Positions 30,231 to 40,229 of a DNA stretch of 64,000 nt are shown here, in pieces. The notes under the pieces were generated by a model. It was not told where the DNA came from. It did no database searches and saw only the letters and a program-made list of their open reading frames with translations. This DNA comes from Thermoleophilum album (lineage in GTDB: Bacteria; Actinomycetota; Thermoleophilia; Solirubrobacterales; Thermoleophilaceae), in the NCBI RefSeq assembly GCF_900108055.1, contig NZ_FNWJ01000001.1, positions 558,001-622,000 on the forward strand, in the 5' to 3' direction. Made by a program: the position numbers and the translations under genes. The first letter of the stretch is position 1, and every line of letters starts with the position of its first letter.

Positions 30231-31166
30231 GTGTCCCGGCTCGCGGCTCCCCGGCACTTCCTCACCGGCGAAGAGATCGACGGCGCAACACTCGCCGCAC
30301 TGCTCGCCCGCTCACGCGTTCTCAAACAAGGCCGCCGAAGCGGATCGCCGAAGCCGCTTGCCGGCCGCTCGGCGGCGCTCGTCTTCGAGCGACCATCGAC
30401 GCGGACGCGCGTCTCCTTCGAGTTGGCCGTGGTCGAGCTCGGCGGCTACCCGGTGGTGCTGCGGGGCGATGAGCTCCAGCTCGCGCGGGGCGAGTCGATT
30501 CGCGACACCGCACTGGTGCTCTCGCGGTACGTCGACCTGATCGCGGTGCGCACTGGCGATCACGCGAAACTCGAGGAGCTCGCTCGCCATGCCTCGGTGC
30601 CGGTCGTCAACCTCCTCTCCCAACAGCACCACCCCTGCCAGGCACTCGCCGACCTCCTGACTTTGGCGGAACGCTTCGAGGAGCTGCGCGGCCTGCCCGT
30701 AGCCTGGGTCGGGGACGGCAATAACGTCGCGCACTCGCTCCTGCTGTTAGGTGCGCGGGCTGGACTCGACCTCCGCGTGGCGACGCCGCCCGCACTCGCT
30801 CCCGATCCTGAAATCGTCGAACGGGCAAGGGCGGCGCTCGAAAGTGGTGGGCGGATCTCCGTGGGCTCCGATCCGATTGCTGCCGCTCGCGGCGCGCGCG
30901 CTCTTTACACCGACGTGTGGGTGAGCATGGGCCGCGAGCAGGACGCCGACCGCAGACGCGCACTGCTCGCCCCTTTCCGCCTCGACGAGCGACTGATGCG
31001 GAACGCCGCCGAAGATGCTGTGGTGCTCCACTGTCTGCCGGCGCATCCCGACGAGGAGATCGCTTCCGACCTGCTGTACGGCGAACAATCTGCCGTTTGG
31101 GATCAAGCCGAGAACCGGCTCCACGCGCAGAAGGCGCTGCTCGAGTTCCTACTGGCCAACGAATAG
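30231..31166 (+). CDS. argF: Ornithine carbamoyltransferase
   Basis: A 311-residue enzyme of arginine synthesis joining carbamoyl phosphate to ornithine. Motifs: FERPSTRTRVSFELAV (carbamoyl phosphate loop STRTR), QQHHPCQALADLLT (HPCQ), VAWVGDGNNVAHSLLL, DVWVSMGRE and VLHCLPAHPDEEI (HCLP ornithine loop). The GTG at 30231 precedes the conserved RHFLTGEEI by a few residues; the open frame further upstream is non-conserved. No other arginine gene is in the window. Confidence 0.95.
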   Translation: MSRLAAPRHFLTGEEIDGATLAALLARSRVLKQGRRSGSPKPLAGRSAALVFERPSTRTRVSFELAVVELGGYPVVLRGDELQLARGESIRDTALVLSRYVDLIAVRTGDHAKLEELARHASVPVVNLLSQQHHPCQALADLLTLAERFEELRGLPVAWVGDGNNVAHSLLLLGARAGLDLRVATPPALAPDPEIVERARAALESGGRISVGSDPIAAARGARALYTDVWVSMGREQDADRRRALLAPFRLDERLMRNAAEDAVVLHCLPAHPDEEIASDLLYGEQSAVWDQAENRLHAQKALLEFLLANE

Positions 31167-31230
31167 AGTCAGTGACCGTTCGATTCCGCTCGCGACCACC
31201 AAGCGAGTGCGGGAGAGGAGGTACGGAGCC

Positions 31231-31650
31231 GTGTCCTGGAGTAAATCTCAGCGTTTCAAGCTGACGCTCGCGATCGGGGCTGTCCTGCTGGTTGGCGCCG
31301 GCTGCGGCGGCGGTGGCGGCGGTGGCGGCGGTGAAGCGAACAAGAGCAAGCCCGCTGCGAGCGGCCAGAGCGTCCGCAGCGGAACCGTCGTGATTTCGAT
31401 GAAGAACATCCGCTTCCAGCCCGACAAGGTGACCGTCGCGCGCGGCACCAAGATCGTCTGGATGAACGACGACTCGGTTGCCCACGACGTCCATAAGACG
31501 TCGGGTCCGGGGCCGAACTTCGCATCTGGCCCGGCAGGCGGCATGAAGCCCGGCGACAAGTACGAACTCCGGTTCACGACACCCGGCACGATCAAGTACG
31601 TCTGCAAGGTGCACCAGCCCTACATGGCGGGCGAGATCACCGTCAAGTAG
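31231..31650 (+). CDS. Cupredoxin-domain lipoprotein (amicyanin/plastocyanin type)
   Basis: A 139-residue exported protein. A hydrophobic signal (KLTLAIGAVLLVGAGCG) ends in a Cys likely to be lipidated, though the -3 position is Gly rather than Leu. A nine-Gly linker follows, then the blue-copper fold (about 50-139). Copper ligands fit the amicyanin pattern: His in SVAHDVHK and Cys, His, Met in YVCKVHQPYMAG. GGAGG lies ten bases before the GTG start. It probably carries electrons at the outer face of the membrane; the partner is unknown. Confidence 0.88.
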   Translation: MSWSKSQRFKLTLAIGAVLLVGAGCGGGGGGGGGEANKSKPAASGQSVRSGTVVISMKNIRFQPDKVTVARGTKIVWMNDDSVAHDVHKTSGPGPNFASGPAGGMKPGDKYELRFTTPGTIKYVCKVHQPYMAGEITVK

Positions 31651-31662
31651 CGGTGCGCGGGC

Positions 31663-32712
<1,050 letters not shown>

Positions 32713-32716
<4 letters not shown>

Positions 32717-33912
32717 CGGACTCCCGTGCTTTTTGCGTCCGCGCCTCGACCGCTGCCCCTCGCGGAGAGCTCCGGTGAGCGCAGCCGGCGCGGGTCGAAG
32801 GGAACGAGTTCGACCGGCGGTTCGCGGCCGTAAACCAGGCTCACCACTGCCTCACCGGCGAGCGGTACCCACAGCACACCGTTGCGCCAGTGCCCAGTGG
32901 CCCACAGCAGATTCTCGATCTCCGGGTCGAAACCGAGCAGCGGCTCGTTGTCGGGTGTCGCCGGCCGGTGGCCGGCCAGTACCTCGAGCAGCTCCGCCTC
33001 CTCGATGCCAGGCACTACCGTCCAAGCCTCGTCGAGCAAGCTGCGCACTGCTCCCGCCGTGACCGCGCGGTCAAAGCCTCGCTCCTCGACCGTCGCACCT
33101 ACAACCATACGGCCGTCGCGGCGTGGCACGCAGTAAACGCGGAGGGTGCGAACCACGTGCGTCGGCAGCTCTGCCCGACCACGATTGGGCCCGAGCACCA
33201 GCAGCTGGCCCTTCACCGGTCTCACCGCTATCTCGATGCCCAGCGAGCGGGCGAGCTCGCGCGACCAGGCACCGGCGGCGAGCACGACGAGGTCGCCACC
33301 AAAGCTGCGACCGTCCGCACAGTGCACGCCGACGATCGCTCCGCGAGTGCGCTCCAGGCGTACGACCGGGCAGTTTTCGATCACTGCGGCACCAGCCCGG
33401 CGGGCCGCCACAGCAAGCGCAGCAAGCGTCGCCCGCGGGTCGACCGCACCTTCGCTCGCCACCCACAGACCGGCCAGCGCACGTGGACCGAGCGCCGGCT
33501 CGTGCGCGCGCAGCGCTCGACGATCCAGCCACTCAACCTCGACACCCAGGCTGCGCTGCAAATCGCGCAGACGGCGCAACTCGCCGAGGTCGTCGGGCTC
33601 GACAGCGCACAGGACGCTGCCGCAGCGCAGAAGCCCCGGCTCGCAACCGTGCGCCGCAAGCTCCGCAGCGAACGCCGGCCAACGATCGAGTGCTGCCAGA
33701 CGAGCAGCGAGCGCCCGGGTTTCCGCGTAGTCGAGTTCGGTGACGGGCGCCAACATCCCGGCCGCGACGCCCGATGCCCCGGCGCCGATGCGCTCGCGCT
33801 CGAGCAGCGTCGTTCGCACACCGCTCTGCGCAAGCCGCCAAGCGGCCGATAGGCCGATCAGCCCGCCGCCAATGACCAGCGCGTCGGAGCTGTTGTGCCG
33901 CTTGCCGCGTAT
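32713..33912 (-). CDS. thiO: Glycine oxidase ThiO (start codon unclear)
   Basis: An FAD enzyme oxidising glycine to the imine used by ThiG. It begins ALVIGGGLIGLSAAWRLA, with RERIGAGASGVAAGMLAP, VVLAAGAWSRELA, a DAO-type PVKGQLLVL and the C-terminal GFDPEIENLLWATGHWRNG. Between the TPP riboswitch and the FAD loop there is no in-frame ATG, GTG or TTG. The coordinate given uses an ATA at 33912 that overlaps the stop of a 24-codon leader frame (TGATA). CTG at 33915 or a later CTG are alternatives, as is a sequence error. Product identity is firm, start is not. Confidence 0.9.
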
Positions 33913-33986
33913 CAGCGCTGGGCTGGAGCGACGCGACTCGTTCGGTGGCTGCTGTCTGTTGTGGCCGTCGATTCGCGTTTGGTCAC
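33912..33986 (-). CDS. Possible 24-codon leader ORF between riboswitch and thiO
   Basis: A GTG start lies two bases after GGAGG, which is the 3' side of the riboswitch, and the frame ends in TGA overlapping the presumed thiO start region. The peptide begins MTKRESTATTDSS and is Ser/Thr/Arg rich. The spacing to GGAGG is too short for a good site. It may be real and couple translation to thiO, or it may be the true thiO N-terminus separated by one indel. Both are inference. Confidence 0.25.
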   Translation of the reverse strand: MTKRESTATTDSSHRTSRVAPAQR

Positions 33987-34072
33987 TACCTCCGCCGGCA
34001 TTACCCGGATCAGGTTCAACGGTCGGCGGCGGAAACGGCCGCCCTCTCAGCCCGGCTGCCCCGAGCTCCCGT
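33984..34072 (-). promoter_or_regulatory. TPP riboswitch controlling thiOSG
   Basis: On the minus strand the conserved thi-box blocks are present in order: GGGCTGAGAGGG (P2/P3 side), TTGAACCTGATCCGGGTAAT (pyrophosphate-binding side) and GCCGGCGGAGG closing the structure. The variable arm lies between. Thiamine pyrophosphate binding would reduce thiOSG expression. GGAGG at its 3' end could serve as a ribosome site hidden in the bound state, suggesting translational control. Confidence 0.93.
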
Positions 34073-34261
34073 CGACCAGTGGCCAACACGATGGTATTGC
34101 GCACGCCCGCAAGTCGGTCGCCGCGGACCAGCGCGCAGCGCCGCGCAACTTCGGCCACGTCAGGTGTGTTCGAACTGCCAGGATGGGCGGGCGCCGCAGC
34201 GGTCGGCGCCGAACCGAGCCTCTCGCCCCTCACAAGCGACCCGCAGCCGGAGGTGTTACAG

Positions 34262-35728
34262 GTGACCAAACGCGTGGCGATTACGTGCGCCCTGTTGCTG
34301 CTAGCGCTGGCACTCGCCCTACCGACGACCGCGGCGGCGGCGGGAAGGCAGCTAACGATCCTCCAGGACGACTTCCTCGTGTTGCGCGCCGGCGACGGCA
34401 CCCGCCAGTGGGCACTCGACGAGTTCCGCGCGCTCGGTGCCGACGTCGTCAAGGTGCAGATGCTTTGGCGCGAGGTCGCGCCATCACCGAACTCCCCGCG
34501 CAAACCTCGCGTAAACCTCCGCGACCCGGCGAACTACGACTTCTCCCGCTTCGACGCGTTCGTGCGCGAAGCCGTCGCGCGCGGTCTTCGCCCCTACATC
34601 GCAATCGGCGGTCAAGCCCCACGCTGGGCGTCGCAGGGAACGCGTGCCCAACCGGGCAGCTCGCGCCCCGACCCGCGCTCCTACCGCGACTTCGTACACG
34701 CCGTCGGGTTGCGCTACTCGGGGCGCTACGCGGGGATCCCGCGGGTCTCGATCTGGTCTGCTTGGAACGAGCCGAACCTGCTTTCTTGGCTCGGTCCACA
34801 ACGCTCGCGGTCGGGGGTGCCGCTGGCACCGACCATCTATCGGCGGCTCTATCAAGCGTTCGTGGCGGGCATGCAGAGCTCCGGCCACTCGCGCGACACG
34901 CTCTTGTTCGGAGAACTGGTGCCCTTTGGCAGCAGCTCGCGGCGCTCTGCGACGCGCATCTCGCCGATCGAGTTCCTCCGCGAGACGTTCTGCCTAGACG
35001 CCAATTGGCGCCCGTACCGGGGGGCAGCGGCCAAAGCACGCGGGTGCGGCCGCCTCGGACGGCTGCGAGTCTCGGGCATCGCTTACCACCCTTACGTGCC
35101 TCGCGGCGGCCTCTACGGACGCCTGCCGAGCCGCGACGACGCGTCGATCGCCCAGCTCGGGCGCTTGACGAGCGCGCTCGACAAGCTCGCGAGGCGGGGC
35201 AAGCTGCCTCCTCGCCTGCCGATCTGGATCACCGAGTACGGCTTCCAGACCAATCCGCCAGACCCGTTCCAGTTCCCGATCTCGCGCGTCCCGTCGTACA
35301 TGGACGAATCGGAGTGGCTGGCTTTCAGAAACCCGCGCGTCGTCAGCTACTCCCAGTACTTGTTGGTCGACGAAGCGGCGCGTAAGTCGCGCTCGGCACT
35401 GGTTCGCTGGTCGGGTTTCCAGCAGGGGCTGCGCTTCGCCGATGGCCGTGAAAAACCGGGCGTATATCAGGCCTTCCGGTTCCCGGTTTTCGTGCGCGAG
35501 TACCGTCGCGATCGGGTCGAGGTGTTCGGACGCTTGCGACCGCGTCGCCCAGGAACACGCGTAGTCATCGCGGTGTCGGCCGGTAACGGCTACCGACAGG
35601 TCGCTTCCGTGCGGATCAACAGTGCCGGCTACTTCCGCAAGACACTGCCGGTCTCGAGCGCTTCGAAACGCAAGTTCCGGATAGTCGCCGACGGCCTGGT
35701 GCGCATCAAACGAGCGGTTCGGCGTTAG
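34262..35728 (+). CDS. Secreted glycoside-hydrolase-like protein (clan GH-A type)
   Basis: A 488-residue exported protein with a signal peptide (ITCALLLLALALALPTTAAAA). The barrel (about 30-400) carries the clan GH-A marks: WSAWNEPNLLSWLGP with the acid/base Glu after Asn, and PIWITEYGFQTNPPD with the nucleophile Glu. A C-terminal beta-rich region (about 400-488) ends in Arg/Lys. GGAGG lies eight bases before the GTG. It is divergent from thiO and followed by a paralogue. Substrate is unknown; it probably acts outside the cell or on its envelope. Confidence 0.8.
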   Translation: MTKRVAITCALLLLALALALPTTAAAAGRQLTILQDDFLVLRAGDGTRQWALDEFRALGADVVKVQMLWREVAPSPNSPRKPRVNLRDPANYDFSRFDAFVREAVARGLRPYIAIGGQAPRWASQGTRAQPGSSRPDPRSYRDFVHAVGLRYSGRYAGIPRVSIWSAWNEPNLLSWLGPQRSRSGVPLAPTIYRRLYQAFVAGMQSSGHSRDTLLFGELVPFGSSSRRSATRISPIEFLRETFCLDANWRPYRGAAAKARGCGRLGRLRVSGIAYHPYVPRGGLYGRLPSRDDASIAQLGRLTSALDKLARRGKLPPRLPIWITEYGFQTNPPDPFQFPISRVPSYMDESEWLAFRNPRVVSYSQYLLVDEAARKSRSALVRWSGFQQGLRFADGREKPGVYQAFRFPVFVREYRRDRVEVFGRLRPRRPGTRVVIAVSAGNGYRQVASVRINSAGYFRKTLPVSSASKRKFRIVADGLVRIKRAVRR

Positions 35729-35833
35729 ACCACGCGAGGCGATAGGCACCGGGGGATGGCCGTAGGCAGCAGGCAAAATCGCGCGGTGCCTGACGCTAGC
35801 TGCGCAGCGCAGCGGCAGCGCTTAGTAGGGTCG

Positions 35834-37051
35834 GTGCCCGTGCACGTCGCGAAAGTTCGAGCGCGTCATTTGGGTCTGGTAGGGCTGGCGGTGCTTGTCG
35901 TCGCACTCGGTATCGCTTTCAAGAGCGCCCGGCCAGCAACTGCGGCCAGCGGTCTCGAGATTGCGCTTCAGGACGACGCTGTTTTCCTCGAGGGCAAGTG
36001 GTTCGACCGGGAACGCGCACTGCGTATTGCGCGTGGTCTTGGTGTCACGAGACTGCGCGTGGGACTCGGCTGGGCGTTCACGCTTCCCCGCGCCCAGCAA
36101 CGCGCGCGCCAGGCTCCGGCCAACCCTTCCTACTCGTTCGCTGCCTGGGACGCGCTGATCGACGCTGCGGCGCGCTACGGCATTCGCGTGCACTTGAGCA
36201 TTCAGGGACCGGCGCCGGCGTTCGCGACCGGCGATCGACGCGTCGGTCCGTACAAGCCGAACGCGCGCGAGTTCGAGCGGTTCGTGCGCGTCGTTGCGCA
36301 GCACTTCAAGGGGCGCGTCGATCGCTACTCGCTGTGGAATGAGCCGAACTGGGCGACCTGGCTCGCTCCTCTGCGGGCGGCTCCGAGCCTCTACCGCGCG
36401 CTCTACCAGGCAGGTTGGCAAGCGATCAAGAGCATCGACCCGCAAGCCCGGGTGCTGTTCGGAGAGACCGCTCCCTACGCCCGCCCGGGCCTCTCGATCG
36501 CACCGCTCGATTTCTTGCGCCGCACACTCTGCGTCGACCGCAAGTACCGCCCCGTCAGGAAGCGCTGCCCGGCTTTGCGCGCGGACGGTTACGCCCACCA
36601 CCCCTACGACTTCGCGCACTCGCCGGACTACCGCTACCCCGGCGCTGACAACGTCACGATGGGCACGCTCTCGCGCCTAACGCGCGCCCTTGACACCCTC
36701 GCGCGGCGCGGCCGCCTGCTACCCGCGGGTGCATCACGGATGCCGCTCTACCTGACCGAGTTCGGCTACTTCTCGAGCGGCCGAAGAATGCTCCGCTCCT
36801 CAAAAGCACGCGAGCGTTACACCTACCGCTCGTTCGACATTGCGCTCCGCAACCCACGCGTGCGCTCGCACCTTTACTACCTGCTCGTGTCGCCGCCGAG
36901 TCGCAGTCGCTGGGCCTTCTTCGATCTCGGCTTGCTCGACCAGAGGGGTCGTGGACGCCCCCAGTACACGGCGATCCGCAAGTGGTACAAGCGCAACCGC
37001 ACGCGCGTTCGTCAGCCGGGCCCGCCGCTCACGTTTCCGCTCTCGCCCTAG
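35834..37051 (+). CDS. Second secreted glycoside-hydrolase-like protein, paralogue
   Basis: A 405-residue relative of the preceding gene without its C-terminal region. A hydrophobic segment (HLGLVGLAVLVVALGIAF) near the N-terminus is a signal or anchor. YSLWNEPNWATWLAP holds the putative acid/base Glu and PLYLTEFGYFSSG the nucleophile. Other shared parts are LFGETAPY and GYAHHPYDF. The start at GTG 35834 is approximate because several GTG codons follow one another. It ends four bases before thiE, an odd neighbour for a secreted enzyme. Confidence 0.78.
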   Translation: MPVHVAKVRARHLGLVGLAVLVVALGIAFKSARPATAASGLEIALQDDAVFLEGKWFDRERALRIARGLGVTRLRVGLGWAFTLPRAQQRARQAPANPSYSFAAWDALIDAAARYGIRVHLSIQGPAPAFATGDRRVGPYKPNAREFERFVRVVAQHFKGRVDRYSLWNEPNWATWLAPLRAAPSLYRALYQAGWQAIKSIDPQARVLFGETAPYARPGLSIAPLDFLRRTLCVDRKYRPVRKRCPALRADGYAHHPYDFAHSPDYRYPGADNVTMGTLSRLTRALDTLARRGRLLPAGASRMPLYLTEFGYFSSGRRMLRSSKARERYTYRSFDIALRNPRVRSHLYYLLVSPPSRSRWAFFDLGLLDQRGRGRPQYTAIRKWYKRNRTRVRQPGPPLTFPLSP

Positions 37052-37055
37052 GGTC

Positions 37056-37706
37056 GTGAGCGTCTCGGGGCGGGAGCGACGCCAACGTCTCGCGCGGGCG
37101 CAGCTCTACCTGATCGTGCCGGCTCGACCGCGACGTCACGATCTGCGCACGCTCCTCGAGGGGGCCTTGCGTGGCGGCGTCGACATGGTGCAGCTACGCG
37201 AAAAGCAACTGCCGGACGAGGACGTGCTCGCCGCCGCCGACGTCTGTCGCGAACTCTGCGCCCGCTTCGGGGCGCTCTTTTGGATCAACGATCGGCCGGA
37301 CCTCGCAAAGGCAGCGGGAGCCGACGGCGTACACGTCGGTCAAGACGACATGCCGCCGCGGGAAGCTCGCCGAATCCTCGGTGAGGAGCACCTGATTGGG
37401 CTTTCAACGCATGCTCCCGGCCAACTCGCGAAAGCGCTGCGGGAGCCGATCGACGAGATCAGCGTCGGGCCCGTATTCGCCACCCCGACAAAGCCGGGTC
37501 GTCGACCCGCAGGACTCGAGTACGTGCGTCACGCGGCGCACGCGGCGCGCCATCGACCGTGGTTCGCGATCGGCGGGATCGATCGCGATACGGTGGGCGA
37601 AGTGGTCGCCGCCGGTGCCCGCAGAATCGCAGTCGTGCGCGCCATCGTCGACGCCGACGATCCCGAGCGAGCTGCGCGCGAGCTGCGCCCGGCCCTCCCG
37701 ACGTGA
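37056..37706 (+). CDS. thiE: Thiamine-phosphate synthase
   Basis: A 216-residue TIM-barrel enzyme coupling HMP-PP with thiazole phosphate. Visible motifs: [80 protein letters not shown] and WFAIGGID. The GTG start is four bases after the glycosidase-like gene. It is 3 kb from thiOSG and on the other strand. Its stop overlaps the next gene's start. Confidence 0.95.
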   Translation: MSVSGRERRQRLARAQLYLIVPARPRRHDLRTLLEGALRGGVDMVQLREKQLPDEDVLAAADVCRELCARFGALFWINDRPDLAKAAGADGVHVGQDDMPPREARRILGEEHLIGLSTHAPGQLAKALREPIDEISVGPVFATPTKPGRRPAGLEYVRHAAHAARHRPWFAIGGIDRDTVGEVVAAGARRIAVVRAIVDADDPERAARELRPALPT

Positions 37707-38236
37707 GTCGCCCAACCGACAGCCCCAGCGATCGGCCGATCGCGTCGGACGCCGCCCAGCGTCCGCGCGCGGTGCTCGTCGCGGCGCTGTTCGCCGCCGC
37801 GCTAGCGGTCGCGAATCTGGTTGCGCTGATCCTCTCCTACGATCCCGAAACGCCGGAGAAAACCGCCGGCAGTCTTGCCGCAACAGCGCTCGTCGCGACG
37901 ATGGCCTACGGACTTTGGCGCGCCCGCTACTGGGCGGTGCTGGGTATGGAGACGTTGCTTGCGATCACGATCGTGCTCGCCGCCCTAGCGCTCATCCGCG
38001 CCGAGGATTGGCGCGGCTTGCTGTTGCTGCTTTCGATCATCGTCGCCTCGAGCACTCTGCTCTGGGCACTCGCGAGGTCTCTGCGGCAGCTCGATCTGCC
38101 ACAACCACCCGGGTCGCGAGAAGGGCCCGGGCGCGCTGATCCGGGGACCACCAGCGACAGCCGCGAGGCCGGGGCGCGGACCGACCAGCCTCGCAGCCGG
38201 CAATCAGGCAAGCGAAATAAGGCCAACAAGGGTTAG
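37703..38236 (+). CDS. Small integral membrane protein, unknown
   Basis: A 177-residue protein with four predicted helices between residues 22 and 135 ([67 protein letters not shown]) and a basic, disordered C-terminal tail ending KRNKANKG. The GTG start overlaps the thiE stop (GTGA), which suggests coupling. No family is recognised with certainty. Confidence 0.75.
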   Translation: MSRPTDSPSDRPIASDAAQRPRAVLVAALFAAALAVANLVALILSYDPETPEKTAGSLAATALVATMAYGLWRARYWAVLGMETLLAITIVLAALALIRAEDWRGLLLLLSIIVASSTLLWALARSLRQLDLPQPPGSREGPGRADPGTTSDSREAGARTDQPRSRQSGKRNKANKG

Positions 38237-38248
38237 GCTGCGCGCGCG

Positions 38249-39619
38249 ATGTCCGAACGCTTCGATTGCGTAATCGTGGGCTCGGGACCAGGTGGCTACG
38301 TCGCGGCGATCCGCGCGGCGCAGCTGGGTCTGCGCACGGCGATCGTCGAGAAGGGCAAGATCGGCGGCCGCTGCCTCAACGAGGCGTGCATCCCCGCGAA
38401 GACCGTCCTGCGCTCGGCGGAGGTACTCGACGAGGCGCGCAAGGCTGCCGACTACGGCGTGCGGATCGCTGGCGAGCCGGAGGTCGACTACACCCGCGTC
38501 GCCGCTCGCCGCGACGAGGTGATCGCGTCGTTGACCGGCGGCGTCTCGATGCTGTTGCGCAAGAACGGGGTCGAGGTGGTCGAGGGGACGGCGCGGCTCG
38601 ACGCGGCCGCGAACGTAGTGGTTGGCGAGCGCACGTTGGAAACCGACCGCGTGGTGCTGGCCTGCGGATCGCGACCCAAGGCCGTTGCCGGCGCGCAGTT
38701 CGGCGGTCGCATCGCCGACACCGCCGCCACCTGGCTCAGCGGCGAACTTCCGCGTTCGCTGTGCGTGGTCGGAGCCGGCGCGTCGGGCTGCGAGATCGCG
38801 TCCGCGTTTCGTCGGTTCGGCGTCGAGGTGACGTTGATCGAGGCGCTCGAGCGGATTTTGCCGGCCGAGGACGAGGACAGTTCGCGGCTGGTTGCGCGCG
38901 AGTTCAAGCGCATCGGCATCGACTTGCGTACCGGTGCCCAGATCGAAGCGATCGAGGACCGTGGCGACCGCGCCGTGGTCGTGCTCGCAGGCGAAGAACT
39001 CTCCTTCGAGCTCGTTTGCATTGCGGCCGGGAGAGCTCCCGACGTCGAAGGTCTGGGGCTCGACGCGGCCGGTGTGGAGCTCGATGAGCGCGGCCTGGTG
39101 CGGGTAGATGAACGGCTTCGCACCTCCCGCGAGGGCGTCTGGGCGATCGGCGACATGGTGCGCGGCCCAGCGCTCGCGCACAAGGCCTCGGAGGAGGGAA
39201 TAGTCGCCGTTGAGGATGCGGCTGGCCGGGATCCCGAGCCGCTGGACCTTGCGTTCGTGCCGTCGGTGACGTTCTGCCATCCCCAGGTCGCGAGCTTTGG
39301 CATGACCGAGGCCGAGGCGCGCGCGGCAGGACACGACGTGGTCGTCGGCAAGGTTCCGATCGGCGCGGTCGGGGCACCGACCGTTTACGGCGACCGTGCG
39401 GGTCTCGTCAAAATCGTCGGTGACCGCCGCTATGGCGAGCTCCTTGGCGCGCACGTGGTTTCGGCGAAGGCGGCCGAGTTGCTCGAGGAACTCGTGGTCG
39501 CCCGCGAACTCGAAGGCGGCTACCCAGAGCTGGCGAGGATCGTGCACCCGCATCCGGTGTTCGCCGAGGCGGTGGCGGAGGCCGCCCGCGCCGCCGACGG
39601 TTGGCTGATTCACGGCTAA
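38249..39619 (+). CDS. lpd: Dihydrolipoamide dehydrogenase (E3)
   Basis: A 456-residue flavoprotein that reoxidises lipoyl groups. The FAD loop VIVGSGPGGYVAAIRAAQLG, the redox disulfide C-x4-C (RCLNEACIP, about residues 42-47), a second Rossmann loop VVGAGASGCEIASAF and the C-terminal HPHPVFAEA with the His-Glu pair are present. The Thr usually before the first redox Cys is Arg here. It begins a plus-strand run leading into pdhABC. Confidence 0.95.
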   Translation: MSERFDCVIVGSGPGGYVAAIRAAQLGLRTAIVEKGKIGGRCLNEACIPAKTVLRSAEVLDEARKAADYGVRIAGEPEVDYTRVAARRDEVIASLTGGVSMLLRKNGVEVVEGTARLDAAANVVVGERTLETDRVVLACGSRPKAVAGAQFGGRIADTAATWLSGELPRSLCVVGAGASGCEIASAFRRFGVEVTLIEALERILPAEDEDSSRLVAREFKRIGIDLRTGAQIEAIEDRGDRAVVVLAGEELSFELVCIAAGRAPDVEGLGLDAAGVELDERGLVRVDERLRTSREGVWAIGDMVRGPALAHKASEEGIVAVEDAAGRDPEPLDLAFVPSVTFCHPQVASFGMTEAEARAAGHDVVVGKVPIGAVGAPTVYGDRAGLVKIVGDRRYGELLGAHVVSAKAAELLEELVVARELEGGYPELARIVHPHPVFAEAVAEAARAADGWLIHG

Positions 39620-40206
39620 CAGTCGACCCGCTGCTGGACCCGCAGCGGCCCACGTTCTTCTTCGACTTCGCCTGCCCGTACGCCTATTTGGCGGCTGAGC
39701 GGATCGCCGCGAATCCCGAGTTCGCTGCTGTCTGGCGGCTCGCCGCGCTCGATCAGGTGCTCGCCGCAGCCGGTCGAACCAGTTGGCTCGTCGCCGACGC
39801 AGCCGCAAGGGTTCGGCACGTCAACGAGATCGAGCGGCGCGCACGCGAGCTCCAGCTGCTGCCCCTGCACTGGCCGCCGCTGCCGCTCGACTCGCGGCGG
39901 GCGCTGCTGGCCGCCGCTTACGCGCAGGCGACCGGGCGACTCGTGGCCTTCTCGCTCGCGGCTTTTCGCCATGCCTACGCCGCGGGCCGCGACCTAGCGA
40001 ACGACGACGCTCTGGTGATCGCCGCAGCGGCCTGCGAGCTTCACCCGCGCGCCCTGCTCAAGGGGATCGAATTGGCGAGCACGCGAGAACTGCTGGACGC
40101 TTCGACCCAAGCGGCGCTGCGCGCCGGCGTTCGGCAACTGCCGGCAGTCGTCTGGCGGGGACACGTCTTCGAAGGAGACGACCGGATCGCGGAACTTTGT
40201 CGGTAG
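39601..40206 (+). CDS. DsbA-fold protein (HCCA-isomerase-like)
   Basis: A 201-residue protein of thioredoxin/DsbA fold with a helical insert. It opens TFFFDFACPYAYLAAERIA, similar to the F-D-F-x-S-P-Y-[AS]-Y-L start of 2-hydroxychromene-2-carboxylate isomerases, with Cys at the usual Ser position, and ends GVRQLPAVVWRGHVFEGDDRI, with the cis-Pro of the fold. The TTG start overlaps lpd by 19 bases. Its place between E3 and E1 genes hints at a redox or CoA-thioester role, but this is speculation. Confidence 0.75.
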   Translation: MADSRLTVDPLLDPQRPTFFFDFACPYAYLAAERIAANPEFAAVWRLAALDQVLAAAGRTSWLVADAAARVRHVNEIERRARELQLLPLHWPPLPLDSRRALLAAAYAQATGRLVAFSLAAFRHAYAAGRDLANDDALVIAAAACELHPRALLKGIELASTRELLDASTQAALRAGVRQLPAVVWRGHVFEGDDRIAELCR

Positions 40207-40229
40207 GCAGCGCGCGGCGAGGGCTGTCT

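Noticed and set aside
31231-31650. Poly-Gly run in the cupredoxin lipoprotein considered as a frameshift artefact
   Set aside because: The frame before (signal peptide) and after (copper domain) the run is the same, and Gly linkers after lipidated Cys are common.
33973-34274. GTGACCAAACGCG occurs at 33974-33986 on the minus strand and at 34262-34274 on the plus strand, both at possible starts
   Set aside because: A 13-base match is not rare in 64 kb of GC-rich sequence, and both simply encode a Met-Thr-Lys-Arg start. No wider inverted symmetry was seen.
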